A program made the translations under genes and the position numbers. This document shows, piece by piece, positions 8,460 to 19,092 of a stretch of DNA of 64,000 nt. Numbering within the stretch: the stretch's first letter is position 1; each line of letters begins with the position of its first letter. The stretch comes from UBA8231 sp036011085 (GTDB taxonomy: Bacteria > Latescibacterota > UBA2968 > UBA8231): NCBI GenBank assembly GCA_036011085.1, contig DASCMS010000068.1, forward strand, positions 1 through 64,000. Direction: 5' to 3'. The notes under the pieces were generated by a model. That model was given only the letters and a program-made list of their open reading frames with translations, did no database searches and was not told where the DNA came from.

Positions 8460-9761
8460 ATGACCCATACGACCGAAGTCCCCCAGGAATCCGCCCTTCT
8501 CGTTGGCGTCGCTCTGCCCGGTGTACCCACGTGGGAAGCCGAAGAATCTCTCGACGAACTCGCCCGCCTCGCCGACACGGCCACGCTGGCCATCGTCGGC
8601 AAGGTTCTGCAGAACCGCAAACGCATCGATCCCACTTTCTACATTGGCAAAGGCAAGGCGAACGAGCTGCAGGATCTCGCCGGCAGGTCTGACGCCGACA
8701 TGATCATCTTCGACAACGATCTGTCGCCGGCTCAGATGCGTAATCTCGAGAAACTCACCGACAAGCGCATCCTCGACCGCAGCGCCATCATCCTCGATAT
8801 CTTCGCCCTTCATGCCCGTTCGCGCACGGCCCAGGTACAGGTCGAGTTGGCCCAGCTCAACTACCTCATGCCCCGCCTGACCCGGCAGTGGAGTCACCTG
8901 TCTCGCCAGGCCGGTGGCGGCGCCATCCGCGGTATGGGCGCCGCCGGCGTGCGTGGCCCGGGTGAAACACAGCTCGAAATCGACCGGCGACTGATCCGCG
9001 GGCGCATCAGCCAACTGCAGCGCGAGCTCAAGCGCATCGGCAGCCAGATGGCCACCAGCCGCAAGAGCCGTGGCGACTCTTTCCGTGTGGCCCTTGTAGG
9101 CTACACCAATGCCGGCAAGTCCACCTTGATGCGGGCCCTGTCCGGCTCGGACGTGCTCGTGCAGGACCAGCTCTTCGCCACCCTCGACTCCACGACCCGC
9201 GCTGTCGACATCGATCAACGACACAAGATTCTGCTCACCGACACGGTGGGATTCATCCGTCGCCTCCCCCACCACCTGGTCGCGTCTTTCAGAGCCACTC
9301 TGGAGGAGACGATCGAGGCGGATCTGTTGCTGCACGTCGTCGATCTGAGCCACCCGCACTACGATCACCAGATGGAGACCGTGCAGAGCGTGCTCAATGA
9401 CCTTGGCGTCGAAGATCGCCCGACACTGACCGTGTTCAACAAGATCGATCAGATCGGGGAAGGCGATGAGGTGGAGGTCCACATCCGCGCCGCGGCCGAC
9501 CAGGCCGATCGCGTCGCCATCTCGGCTCACACCGGCGACGGCCTTGAGGTCCTGCGGGACAAGATCCTCGCTCGCTGTCAGGAGCACGAAGTAACCCTCG
9601 ACCTCAGGATCCCCCAGGCCGAAGGCCGCCTGTTGTCACAGCTGCACGAACAGGGCGAGATCCTCGAACAGAGCTACGATGCCGAGGACGCCCATCTGCG
9701 CGTCCGCCTCGGCCGTGCCTGGGCGCAACGGTGGGAGCTGGAGCGCTACCAGCTGAACTGA
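8460..9761 (+). CDS. hflX: Ribosome-associated GTPase HflX
   Basis: HflX binds the 50S ribosome and splits or rescues stalled ribosomes. Starting at the ATG at 8460 gives 433 aa. The N-terminal HflX domain has 'DPTFYIGKGKANEL' at about 57-70 and the glycine-rich linker 'GGGAIRGMGAAGVRGPGET' at about 152-170, followed by a coiled coil. The G domain shows G1 'GYTNAGKST' (214-222), G3 'DTVGF' (261-265) and G4 'NKID' (327-330). An in-frame ATG at 8355 would add 35 residues without family similarity and would lie inside lon on the other strand, so I prefer 8460. It diverges from lon; both belong to stress physiology. Confidence 0.94.
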   Translation: MTHTTEVPQESALLVGVALPGVPTWEAEESLDELARLADTATLAIVGKVLQNRKRIDPTFYIGKGKANELQDLAGRSDADMIIFDNDLSPAQMRNLEKLTDKRILDRSAIILDIFALHARSRTAQVQVELAQLNYLMPRLTRQWSHLSRQAGGGAIRGMGAAGVRGPGETQLEIDRRLIRGRISQLQRELKRIGSQMATSRKSRGDSFRVALVGYTNAGKSTLMRALSGSDVLVQDQLFATLDSTTRAVDIDQRHKILLTDTVGFIRRLPHHLVASFRATLEETIEADLLLHVVDLSHPHYDHQMETVQSVLNDLGVEDRPTLTVFNKIDQIGEGDEVEVHIRAAADQADRVAISAHTGDGLEVLRDKILARCQEHEVTLDLRIPQAEGRLLSQLHEQGEILEQSYDAEDAHLRVRLGRAWAQRWELERYQLN

Positions 9762-9807
9762 GCTGGGAGTTTGCCCGGAGAGCTTGCTCTCAAGGGGCTT
9801 GTTCCCC

Positions 9808-10614
9808 CTATTCCTTCAGCGCCCCCGCTGTCAGGCCCCGGATGAAGTACCGCTGCAGCGACAGGAACACGACGATCACCGGCAGCAGACTCAGCAGGGC
9901 TCCCGCCATCTGCGCCCCGTAGTCCGTGTTGAACTGGCTGCTCAACGAGGCCAGTCCCACGGGCAGGGTCTTCATCGAATCGTCCGTGGCCACCAGCAGG
10001 GGCCACAGGAACTCACGCCAGTGAGCGGTGAAGGTGATGATGGCCAGCGTACCCAGCGCCGGCAGTGACAAAGGCAGCACGATCCGCCAGTACACGGCAA
10101 ATTCCCGACAGCCATCGATCCGCGCCGCGTCCAGCAGCGACTGCGGGATTCCGAGCATGTACTGGCGCAGCAGGAACACGCCCAGTGGCCCTGCCAGGGT
10201 CGGCAGGATGAGGCCGGCGTAGCTGTTGAGCAGGCCGAATTCCCCCACGATCAGAAACTGCGGAATCAGCGTCATCGATCCCGGTACCATCAGTCCCGCC
10301 AGTACCAGATAGAACAGCGCCTCCCGCCCGACGAAGCGCTTGCGGGCAAAGGCGTAGGCCGCCATCGACTGGATCCACAGCACGGCCAGGGTGGCGACGA
10401 CGGCCACGATCGTGCTGTTGAGCAGCCAGTGAGGGAAGCCGGACAGTCTGAGCACGTCGCCATAGGTGCTCAAGGTGGGCTCGGTGGGAATCCAGTGCAG
10501 CGGGTTGCCGGTGACGACCCGGTGATGCTCGAAGGAGATCAGCAGCATGAACACGAAGGGCACCAGCGACGCCACGGCAAGCCCGCCAGAGAGCAGGTAT
10601 CGCAGTTTTCTCAT
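9808..10614 (-). CDS. Carbohydrate ABC transporter permease, MalG-like
   Basis: An inner-membrane permease subunit of the carbohydrate uptake family CUT1, 268 aa with six predicted helices. The conserved cytoplasmic EAA-loop equivalent is visible as 'LLDAARIDGCREFAVYWRI', which docks to the ATPase. The N-terminus 'KLRYLLSGGLAVASLVPFVFM' is typical of MalG/LacG-type subunits. It is the last gene of the operon; its ATG overlaps the stop of the MalF-like gene (ATGA). No ATPase gene is linked, so a shared MsmX/UgpC-type ATPase elsewhere is expected. The substrate is unknown, but the binding protein points to a sugar or oligosaccharide. Confidence 0.9.
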   Translation of the reverse strand: MRKLRYLLSGGLAVASLVPFVFMLLISFEHHRVVTGNPLHWIPTEPTLSTYGDVLRLSGFPHWLLNSTIVAVVATLAVLWIQSMAAYAFARKRFVGREALFYLVLAGLMVPGSMTLIPQFLIVGEFGLLNSYAGLILPTLAGPLGVFLLRQYMLGIPQSLLDAARIDGCREFAVYWRIVLPLSLPALGTLAIITFTAHWREFLWPLLVATDDSMKTLPVGLASLSSQFNTDYGAQMAGALLSLLPVIVVFLSLQRYFIRGLTAGALKE

Positions 10615-11483
10615 GCAGCGTCCTCATCACGACGACCGTAGCGCATCTGCGCCAACGTCAATCCCATGACCAGCAGGAAGAGCAGCACGCTCATGGTCGC
10701 CGAGTGGCCGAGCTGATCGAAGTGGAAGGCGCCACGGTAGATGTAGTAGACGACGGAGACACTGGCGTTGGCCGGCCCGCCCTGGGTGAGGATGAAGACA
10801 GCGTCGAAGAGCTGCAGATTCCAGATGACGCCCATGACGCTGAGAAACAACAGGGTCGGACGCAGCATCGGCAGCGTGATACGTGAGAACAGCTGCCAGC
10901 GGCCGGCCCCGTCTACCCGGGCCGCCTCGTAGAGCTGGGATGGTACCGCGTCGAGGCCGGCCAGCAGGACGATGACCCAGAAGCCGTACCCACTCCACAC
11001 CTGGAAGGCGGCGATAGCGGGGATCACCCAGTCGGGGTGACCCAGCCAGTTCTGTGGCGGCAGACCGAAGGCGCCGAGAAACCAGTTCAGCGGCCCCGCC
11101 TGTCCCGGGGTCAGCAGGGCCCGCCAGATGATGGCCAGAGCGATGGCCGAACTGATCAGCGGTAAGAACAGACACACACGAATCAGACTCTTCCACCATC
11201 TCGCCAGAGGATGCACCAGCAGCGCCGTAGCCAGCGACAGTCCCATCGCCGCCGGCACCGCCAGGGCCGCGTACACGGCCGTGTTGCGCAGGGCTGTCTT
11301 GAAGAACGGATTCGACCAGACTTCGCCGTAGTTGGCCAGCCCCACATACCGGGTGCCCTCGAGCAGGCCCCCGCTCTGCAGCGACAGGCCGAAGGCCCAG
11401 ACCACGGGGGCCAGCAGGAACACGGTGAACAGGGCCAGATAGGGGGCCAGGAAGGCGTAGGCGCTGCGATCGGACCGTATCAT
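10611..11483 (-). CDS. Carbohydrate ABC transporter permease, MalF-like
   Basis: The first permease subunit of the CUT1-type importer, 290 aa, with six helices starting at 'AYAFLAPYLALFTVFLLAPV'. The EAA-loop motif is 'LYEAARVDGAGRWQLFSRI'. A longer open frame runs upstream to 11762 but the added 93 residues are Arg/Gly-rich out-of-frame translation of the binding-protein gene. The ATG at 11483 gives the canonical permease N-terminus and overlaps the binding-protein stop by one base (TGATG). It pairs with the MalG-like gene that follows with an ATGA overlap. Confidence 0.9.
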   Translation of the reverse strand: MIRSDRSAYAFLAPYLALFTVFLLAPVVWAFGLSLQSGGLLEGTRYVGLANYGEVWSNPFFKTALRNTAVYAALAVPAAMGLSLATALLVHPLARWWKSLIRVCLFLPLISSAIALAIIWRALLTPGQAGPLNWFLGAFGLPPQNWLGHPDWVIPAIAAFQVWSGYGFWVIVLLAGLDAVPSQLYEAARVDGAGRWQLFSRITLPMLRPTLLFLSVMGVIWNLQLFDAVFILTQGGPANASVSVVYYIYRGAFHFDQLGHSATMSVLLFLLVMGLTLAQMRYGRRDEDAA

Positions 11484-12760
11484 CAGCGCAGGGCCACGAG
11501 GGCGTCCACGGCCGCTGCAGCGGCGGCTACGGCCTCTTCCGGTGTGCGTCGGTCGAGGAGCATGGCCTGCACCTCTGCCTGGATGATCGTATGCACCAGC
11601 CGCAGTCGGGGATGCAGTGGATACGGCACGAGGTAGCGCTGCCCCCGGATGAAGGTCTCCAGGCGAGGATCGTCCTGTGGTGCCTGCCAGTCCTTGCGGG
11701 CGCCGAAGAGCTGCACCACCTCCATCATCGCCGCCGACGGTGTTGACGAAGTGAGCTCGCAAAGAAGCTCGAAGGCCTCGCGCGGGCGCGGCGAATCTTG
11801 GGACAGCACCCAGAAGCCGCTGTTGCCGAAGGCGCCCCGTCCTTCGTAGAAGTCGGTCGCCGGCCCACGGGGAACGATGGCCGCCCCGAAGGGCAGGTCG
11901 GGGAAATCGCGCTTGAGGATGTGGATCGTCGACTCCGGCGCGATCAGCATGCCGGCACGGCCATCGTAGAACAACTCGGACGGGCCGGGGTGCAGCCCGT
12001 CTTCAGGCACGATGCCGTCGCGCGCGAGCTGTCGCATGAAGCCGAAACCCACGGCCCCGCGCTCGGCAAAGCCGTTGTGCCTGCGATCGGCGTCCAGCAG
12101 GTCGGCCCCGCCCTGCCAGAGAAACGGGTAGATGGCGTTCGGATTCACATCGAGGGTCGACCAGGCCAGGCCCCATTGGTCCTGAGCGCCGTCCCCGTCG
12201 AGATCCTGGCTGAGGGCGAGACCCACCTCACGGAATCGCTCCCATGTCCAGCCATCGAAGTCGGCGGCATCGGGTGTTGCCGGCGGGTAGGCGAGACCGG
12301 CGCGATCGAACAGCTCGGGGTTGTAGTAGAGGTGCCAGGACACATAGACGAAAGGTATCCCGTACTGGTGGCCGCCCAGCGAGCCGAGCTGCCACAGATT
12401 GTCCGGGTACTCCCGCGACATCGCCTCGATCTGGTCGGGGAACATCTCATCGAGGGCGGTCAGCTTGCCGGCGGCAGCGAAGCGAGGCCAGAACTCGTCC
12501 GGCATGTAGGCGACGTCGGGCGGCATGCCTCCCGTATAGGCGGTGGCGTAGCGCTCGTCCCAGCCCTGCCAGGGATGGACCACCGCTTCCAGCCGGAGGT
12601 CGGGGTGCTGAGCAAAGAACGGGGCGAGGACGCGCTCGAAGTCCTGGGCGGTCTCACCGTGGGACGCCTTCCACAGACGCAGTACCGGCTCGCCCGGTTC
12701 GTCAGCGGCGGAGTGGCACCCCACGCAGACCGTCAGGAGCACACCGAACCCTGTCTTCAC
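11483..12760 (-). CDS. Extracellular sugar-binding lipoprotein of ABC importer
   Basis: A family 1 solute-binding protein that captures sugars in the periplasm. With the GTG start at 12760 the product is 425 aa and opens 'VKTGFGVLLTVCVGC', a short lipoprotein signal with a cysteine at residue 15. Further family signals are the binding-protein core 'GMPPDVAYMPDEFWPRFAAAG', then 'YGIPFVYVSWHLYYNPELF' and 'TPDAADFDGWTWERF', typical of the MalE/UgpB-type fold. The open frame extends 19 codons further upstream, but the GTG overlaps the stop of the HD gene (GTGA), which decides the start. Operon order is HD hydrolase, binding protein, MalF-like, MalG-like. Confidence 0.88.
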   Translation of the reverse strand: MKTGFGVLLTVCVGCHSAADEPGEPVLRLWKASHGETAQDFERVLAPFFAQHPDLRLEAVVHPWQGWDERYATAYTGGMPPDVAYMPDEFWPRFAAAGKLTALDEMFPDQIEAMSREYPDNLWQLGSLGGHQYGIPFVYVSWHLYYNPELFDRAGLAYPPATPDAADFDGWTWERFREVGLALSQDLDGDGAQDQWGLAWSTLDVNPNAIYPFLWQGGADLLDADRRHNGFAERGAVGFGFMRQLARDGIVPEDGLHPGPSELFYDGRAGMLIAPESTIHILKRDFPDLPFGAAIVPRGPATDFYEGRGAFGNSGFWVLSQDSPRPREAFELLCELTSSTPSAAMMEVVQLFGARKDWQAPQDDPRLETFIRGQRYLVPYPLHPRLRLVHTIIQAEVQAMLLDRRTPEEAVAAAAAAVDALVALR

Positions 12761-13350
12761 CCGGCCAGCTTCCCCTCTGTCAGGGCGTCGTCGATCATGG
12801 CGTGGGCGAACTCCCACAGTGCCGGCGCCCCTTCGGCGATGTGCGCGTTGCGCTTCACGACCTGGGTGTGTGTGATGCCGTTTTTCACCCAGGCGGCACC
12901 GTCCGTGTGGTAGTTGAGCAACAGGGGTTGCAGGCGGTCGAGGGCCGCAGCATATCGCGACTCAGTCGTCTGCCGCGCCTCGAATTCGTCCCAGAGATCT
13001 CGCATCTGCCCTTCCTGATCGGCTGGCAGCAGGGCGAAGATCCGGTCAGCGGCGGCCTGTTCGCGCTCTTCCTTGTCCTCGTGACCGGCTTCGTCATAGG
13101 CGAAGGTGTCCCCCGCATCGATCTCTACGAGATCGTGAATCAGATGCATGCTGAGAACCCGGGCGATGTCGACCTCTGCGGCGGCGTGTTCGCACAGGAC
13201 GACGGCCATCAACGCCAGATGCCAGGAGTGCTCGGCATCGTTCTCCGGGCGCCGGTCGGCAATAAGGACATTCTGGCGAAAGACGTGCTTCAGCGCGTCC
13301 ATCTGGACGAGGAAATCGAGCTGCTGGGTCAGGCGCTCTGTCGGGGGCAA
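12757..13350 (-). CDS. HD-domain hydrolase (YfbR / HDDC2-like)
   Basis: A 197-aa HD-superfamily phosphohydrolase. Metal ligands are visible in 'ENDAEHSWHLALMA' (first His) and 'LSMHLIHDLVEIDAGDTF' (the HD pair and following acid). The layout matches the 5'-deoxynucleotidase/YfbR and HDDC2 branch, which remove phosphate from (deoxy)nucleoside monophosphates. The exact substrate is not determined. It is the first gene of the sugar-ABC operon and is coupled to the binding protein by a GTGA overlap, so it may act in the same uptake response, though housekeeping nucleotide salvage is equally possible. Confidence 0.82.
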   Translation of the reverse strand: MPPTERLTQQLDFLVQMDALKHVFRQNVLIADRRPENDAEHSWHLALMAVVLCEHAAAEVDIARVLSMHLIHDLVEIDAGDTFAYDEAGHEDKEEREQAAADRIFALLPADQEGQMRDLWDEFEARQTTESRYAAALDRLQPLLLNYHTDGAAWVKNGITHTQVVKRNAHIAEGAPALWEFAHAMIDDALTEGKLAG

Positions 13351-13429
13351 CGTCGCGTTCTCCCTGTGGCGAGTGGACGGGATGGGCTGCGCTCAATATA
13401 GGGCAGCCTCAGCGACGATTGGAACCGTT

Positions 13430-16400
13430 CTATTCTACGAGGAGCATCTTGCCGGTGGCGGTCCGCTCGGCGGCGGTGAGGCGGAAGAAGTACAGACCGC
13501 TGCTGATGGCGTGGCCGCTGTCGTCACGGCCGTCCCAGTGGGCCCGGTAGTATCCCGCCGACCTCGGGCCATCGATCAGCGACCGAACCCGCTGTCCCAG
13601 CGAATTGAAGATGTCGAGACGTACCGGAAAGTCCTGACGACCAAAGGCGGCGGGGATCCGGAAGGGGATCGTCGTGCTCGGATTGAACGGGTTCGGGTAG
13701 TTCGGCCCGAGGACGAACTCCGTGGGCAGGGCCACATCGGTGGCGTCCTGCGCCAGGTCCAGGTCACGGGTAGCGTACTCGGTGCTGAGCAGGCGCACCG
13801 TGGTACCGGTCAGGACCTGCGGAAAACCGTCCTGGAACAGCCGCAGACGCACTCGCGCCAGGGCTGCCGGTCCGGTCAGCGACCACACCTGGCCTCGTCG
13901 TGCCGAGGCGAGCTCCAGACGGTCCCCCTGTCGTGACACGCGGCTGAATGCACCCAGTGGGTTGGATCGAAAGGCGTCACCCACGCCGAGGTCGTTGTCG
14001 TCACTCACCGGTTCGGCCTGCATCGGATCGAAGGGAACCACCAGCTCGTACGCTGCCAGGTCTTCCACCTCCGGAACCCAGAAGGTGAGATCCACCGTGC
14101 GGCCTGCCAGCCACTCCTGCTCGGGCGGGGTGTGGATCCAGACCCGATCCGGGGTCTGGCCAGCCTGCTGCGGCAGGACCAGCGACTTGTACACGGGGGG
14201 CGCACCCAGTCCGGTGGCGTTGCTGATATTCGAGATCGCCGCCGCCAGGTCTTCCACGCCGACACGATTGTCATTGTTGAGATCGGCGTAGGCGAAACGT
14301 GTCTTGGAATTGTCCGTACCCCAGGCGGCGTCGATGACGTTGACGTCATCCTCGTCGATCTCGTTGTCGCCTGAGGCGTCGCCCCCTTTCAGCATGCGGC
14401 CGTTCTGATCCAGCAGGAACGAGGCGTCGCCACGTACGTCCGAAGAGAACAGACCGTCCGCCGACGTCAGGAAGATCGACTCGCCGTCGCGGATCGTCAG
14501 TGTGTCTGTACGGCCGCTGATGTGGCTGCTGTCCTTCACGGTCAGTACATACCTCCCCGCGGGGATACTGACCAGGGTCAGCGCGCCGCTCTCCGTCGTC
14601 AGTACTTCCACGGTATCCGAGGAGGCGCTGCGGTCGTCGTTGGCGGCGATGAAGTAGGTATCGGTGATGTCCATCGTGCTGCCCGGGATTCTCAGATGTA
14701 TATCCAGCAGACTTTCGTGATCGCCGTTGCCGAGGGGTGGCGCCCGGCCCTCGAGCATCACTGTCGCCGTCAGGCGCCCGCGGGCGACGCGCTGAATCCG
14801 CGCCGACTTCGTCGACATACCCGTCGTGCCCCGCAACGGTACCGACCGTCCGGAAATACTGATCGCCGCCTCCGTGTCGTCCACCCCGATCACCACCGTC
14901 CCGGTAGCCCCCGCATCGACGACGACCTGAAAACTTGCCAGACCCACCGGTGTTGCGGTACTGCCAATGGTCTGGGCGGTGCCCGTCTTCGAGAAGCGCA
15001 CCTGCGTGCCGATGGTCGTGTCTTCGAGCACGGTGCCGCCGATACTGTAGATCAGACCCAGATCGGTGAAGGGGCTCGTGGAGTTCACCACCGACACACC
15101 GTCGGGGAGATTCAGGGCGGCCGTCACGGCTGTCGCCGTTTCGCCGTCTGTCTGCACGAGCACCTCGAAGGTCAGCGTGTCGCCGGCGCTGGCGCGCATG
15201 CGGTTCGGGCCCATCAGCATGTGCGGCGTGGTTCCGGTGGCCGACTTCACCGTCAACGTGTTAGGCCCTTCGCTGACCTCGCCGGCGGTGTTGTCGACGA
15301 ACGTGGCGTCGGCGCCAATGGCGGCGTAGATGGAGTATGTCCCCTCCGGCATGGAGAAGAACGTAGTGCTCGTATCCCACGAGAAGGCATTGCTGCTGTC
15401 CTCACGGATCGAGGTGATCGTCCCCGTCGCCGTGCCGTCGTCACTGTTGATGACGTAGGTATTCTCCAGTCCCCCGGCACCGATCAGATCGGCTTCCAGG
15501 CTCGCCACCGTCGTTCGACCTGCGGTGGCTGAGGCGTAGAGACGGATATAGGCGTCGTCGGTACCGGACGCGTCATCCACCATGTAGTCATCCCACTGGA
15601 GGCGCAGAATGTCGCCCTGGTTGATTTCCGGTGCTCCGGTTTCCAGAAGGATGTGCGGCGAGTGAGTGATCAGCAGCGAGCCGCCCAACTCGACGGCGAC
15701 GTTGTCCGAGGCATCGGACAGTACCGCGTACGTCCATATCCGCGTGCCGGTGACCGGGGCATTTGTCGAAGTGCGCAGATCCCACACGTACATGTCGCTG
15801 GCGCCATCGCTGTTCTCACTGATGCCGCCGGCAATGAGTTGCGCGTTCCCGTCGCCGGCGTTCGTCAGGGCCGTGGAATCTGAACCGCTGTAGTTCGTCG
15901 TCGCCGGATCGACCTCGGTGAAGTAGAGCGTAATGTTGGCGTCGTCGTCGAGGTCGTTGTCGCCGCTGCCCTTCTGCCACTGGAACGTATAGACTGGCTG
16001 TGAGCCACTGTCGATCGTTCTCTGTGTGTTGCGTGCCGGCTCGGAGAGTGTATTACGTCCAGCACTAGTGCGCTGTTGCCCACATCCACCGTTTCGCCAT
16101 CGGATGCAACTGCGTACAGATAATAGGCGCCCTGTGTGATGATGGGTGACGTCACGTCCCACGAATACTCGCGGTCTGTGGCGGAGAGGCTCGTCGACGA
16201 GGTGATCGCCGTGCCGCGGGTGCCGGAAACGCTCTTGCCGAGTACAAAGGTTTCGGCCGGATATGTGCCGGAGGCCGACACCGACGTCAGTCCGCTGACG
16301 GCGGAGTAGAACAGCTGTACACGGGCCTCGCTGTCGTAGTCGATGACGGCGAAGTCCAGGTCGTACGGATTCGCTTTGGCGCCCGTGCGTTCCCCCGTGT

Positions 16401-19080
16401 CCACCGTATCGGCGACGATGGGGTCCACCTGCTGGACGACGGGGCCATGGATCAGGGTGATCGCGCCGGGGCTGACGGCAAAGACCGGTGGGTTGTCACC
16501 ATCGTCGGCGACGAGATAGATGTAGTACTTGTCAGATCGGACTTTCAGGATCGATGCAAACAGGGCTGAACTCTGCAGGACCGAGGGAGGGTCGTCCCAG
16601 GTGTAGGTCTGGTTGGTCCCCTCTGTCAGGTCATCGGTGCCGTTGGCGTTGCGTGAACTCACATCGTTCTGGTCGGCGATCAACGTCCCGAAAATGAGAA
16701 TGTCCTGCACCGTGGCCAGGCCGGCTGCGGGATAGGCGTAGAAGGCGGCGTTCAGCGTGCCGCTCAGATCGTCGTCTGCGTCGGCCAGATCGTAGCGGAT
16801 CGTATAGGCTGTGTTTGCCGTATCACCGCTGCCATCGGGATCGGTGATGGCTACCGTGGGGGCCGTGTTGGCGGCGACGATGTCGATGTCCGCACCCAGT
16901 GCGAAGAAGGCACCCGCCGTCAGGCTGACGGGAGGCGTGCTGCCGACGGCCACCGACCGCTCCGCTGCTGAGCTGTTGGTCACCAGTTGCAGATTCGTCG
17001 CCGAGTCGGAGCCGAGCACGTTGAGCTTGACCAGCAGACCGATCTTGTCGTCTTCGTCCCCCCATTCGCGACTGTCGCCGGAACTCTCGTCCACGAGACC
17101 TTCAAAGCGTTTCTGCGTGTCCTGCAGACTCGTACCGACTCGTTCCCACGTGCCGCTCAGGAAGCCGTCCGTCGTCGCTCCCGTCGATCCCAGGCCGCTG
17201 CCATCGGACGGGTCAGCGGCGTGCACGTAGACCGCCCGGTCAGCCAACTGCGTTCCCGGCACCTGGGGATTGATGGGTGAGTAGGTCAGCGTGTATTCGT
17301 AGGCGCCAACGGGAACCGACTTGTCCTCCCACGTTGAAGCGCGTCCGAGGACCTTGAAGTAGGGGTGCTGGTCGACATCGCTGACGCCCTTCACGCCGAA
17401 ACCCTCACCGGCACCACCGGCAAAAGCCAGGTAGAGACTTTCGAAATCGTGGTGTGTTGCCAGAGCGGGACTCGACAGGTACGTATCGGTGGTGGCGATG
17501 CCATCTTCGGTACCGGTGCCATCCGAGTCGTCGTCCCCGACTTTCTCCGGCAACGTCCAGCTCTTGCCGTTGAACGTGGCAAAGTGGATGTCGTGCTCGG
17601 CGCCGCCGCTGTAGCCGGCGGAGAAAGCGATGTGCAGATCGCCGCCGACGCCGATGCTGTCATCTACCACCGCCGCCACACGTTCGGTGATCTGCCAGTC
17701 GAGTTCGACTTCGTAGGCCCCACCGCCATCGCTGAACAGGGGAGTCGTGCCTGTACTCCAGACGGTCTGAGCCGTCCCCCACGTGGCGGCCACTCCCGTA
17801 CTCCCATCGTCATCATACTGGTTGTAGCCGATGGACTCGATGGGCGTGTTGTCCGCCCATTTGTAGACGGAGTAGATGCGGTCCGGCAGCCGGCTCCGGT
17901 CGATGGCGAGTGTGGGGAAGTAGAAGGTTGCGTCTCGATTGAGGGCCGCATTGCTGGCGGCCTCGTCGACGAAAGCGGCCACCGTAGCTCCGTCGGTGTC
18001 CTGGTCCCAACCGAAATTGGTGACGTTCACCCAGGTTGTGTCCGTGGATAGCCGCTTGTGCTCGATGCGATCATCGGCATCACTGAAGTAGACCACGTGC
18101 AGATTGTCACCGTCGCCGATGGCCAGATCAGGCCCGGTGTGCCGCTTGGCGTCGGCTGTCAGACGAACACCGCCGCTTGACCCGGGCGTACCCAGTGAGC
18201 CCACGGGTACCTGTACAAAGGGACTGACATGATGGTTGATCTTGGCGAGCAGTACATCGTCGGTACCGCCGCCCTGCGTGGCACCCCGTACGTAGCTGAT
18301 GAAGATGCGATCGCGATCGTCGATGACCATCCGCGGGAAGGCCGTGCTGTGTCCTTCGGTGTTGCCGGCTGTGGTCACATCGTTGATCGTCAGCGGTGAT
18401 TCCCACGTCTGTCCGCCGTCGAGGGAGTATCCGAAGTAGATGTTGTCGTCATGAGATCGATCTGCCGTTGTCGTGAAGGCATAGACAATCCTCGGATCGC
18501 CACTGCTGTCGACCTCCAGATCCAGTGTCGAAAAGGCGGTACCGCCACCATCGGTGGACAGCAGATAGTAGCTCAGACCACCCGACACACTGACGGGCGT
18601 GCTGAAGGTGGCGCCGCCGTCGGTAGAGTTGGCATAGAACACTTCGTACGCCGCCGTCGATCCTCCGGTGAACACGGGTCCCGTGGTCGATGTGGACGCC
18701 TCGATCCAGGCCAGGTGGAGTGCCGGAACGTCCGATGCCGCCTGCGTGACGCCTTCGAGGGGGATATTGTCGCTCGTTCCGAAGGGAGCTACGTCGACGA
18801 TGGCGACATCGATCTGCAGGCCGTCTGTGTTGGTGGTACTCTGCTGCTCGCTGCGTTCCACGGCGTGGAAGTGGCCGATGACTGGATAGTCAGGTGTGGC
18901 CGCCTGGTTCAGGTCGACGCGGATGGACACGTCGCTGCCCGAGACGAAGTCCTGGACGGTGGTGCTGTCGGCGGGGTTGAAGCCGACTGGAGTACGATTC
19001 TCAAATAGAGGAGCGGCCGCTTCTGCGACCTGAATCGACGTGAACAGCACCGCAGCTGCCCATGTGGTGAGACGACGCAC
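13430..19080 (-). pseudogene. Frameshifted giant secreted protein (BNR-like, cohesin/dockerin, sorting tail)
   Basis: This is a broken paralogue of the gene at 19093-24861. The N-terminal frame (GTG 19080 to stop 15865) holds a signal peptide, BNR/sialidase-like 'STDGGATF' and 'SLDGGQTW' repeats and two Ig-like modules. It runs out of frame after 'LDVIHSP'. The C-terminal frame resumes at 'EPARNTQRTIDSGSQPVY' and ends at 13430, with two more modules, cohesin-like stretches, a dockerin-like 'GDNEIDEDDVN ... DLNNDNRVGVEDL' pair and the tail 'NYPNPFNPSTTIPF'. Against the intact paralogue, 16 bp (the last base of a Pro codon plus five codons) are missing between 16043 and 16042. Restoring them would give one frame of about 1,888 codons. 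It could also be an assembly error. If real, the product is secreted but truncated without its sorting tail. Confidence 0.8.
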
Positions 19081-19092
19081 GTCAGTCCAGCC

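Noticed and set aside
11484..11762. N-terminal extension of the MalF-like permease
   Set aside because: The residues are out-of-frame translation of the binding-protein gene; the ATG at 11483 yields the normal permease start.
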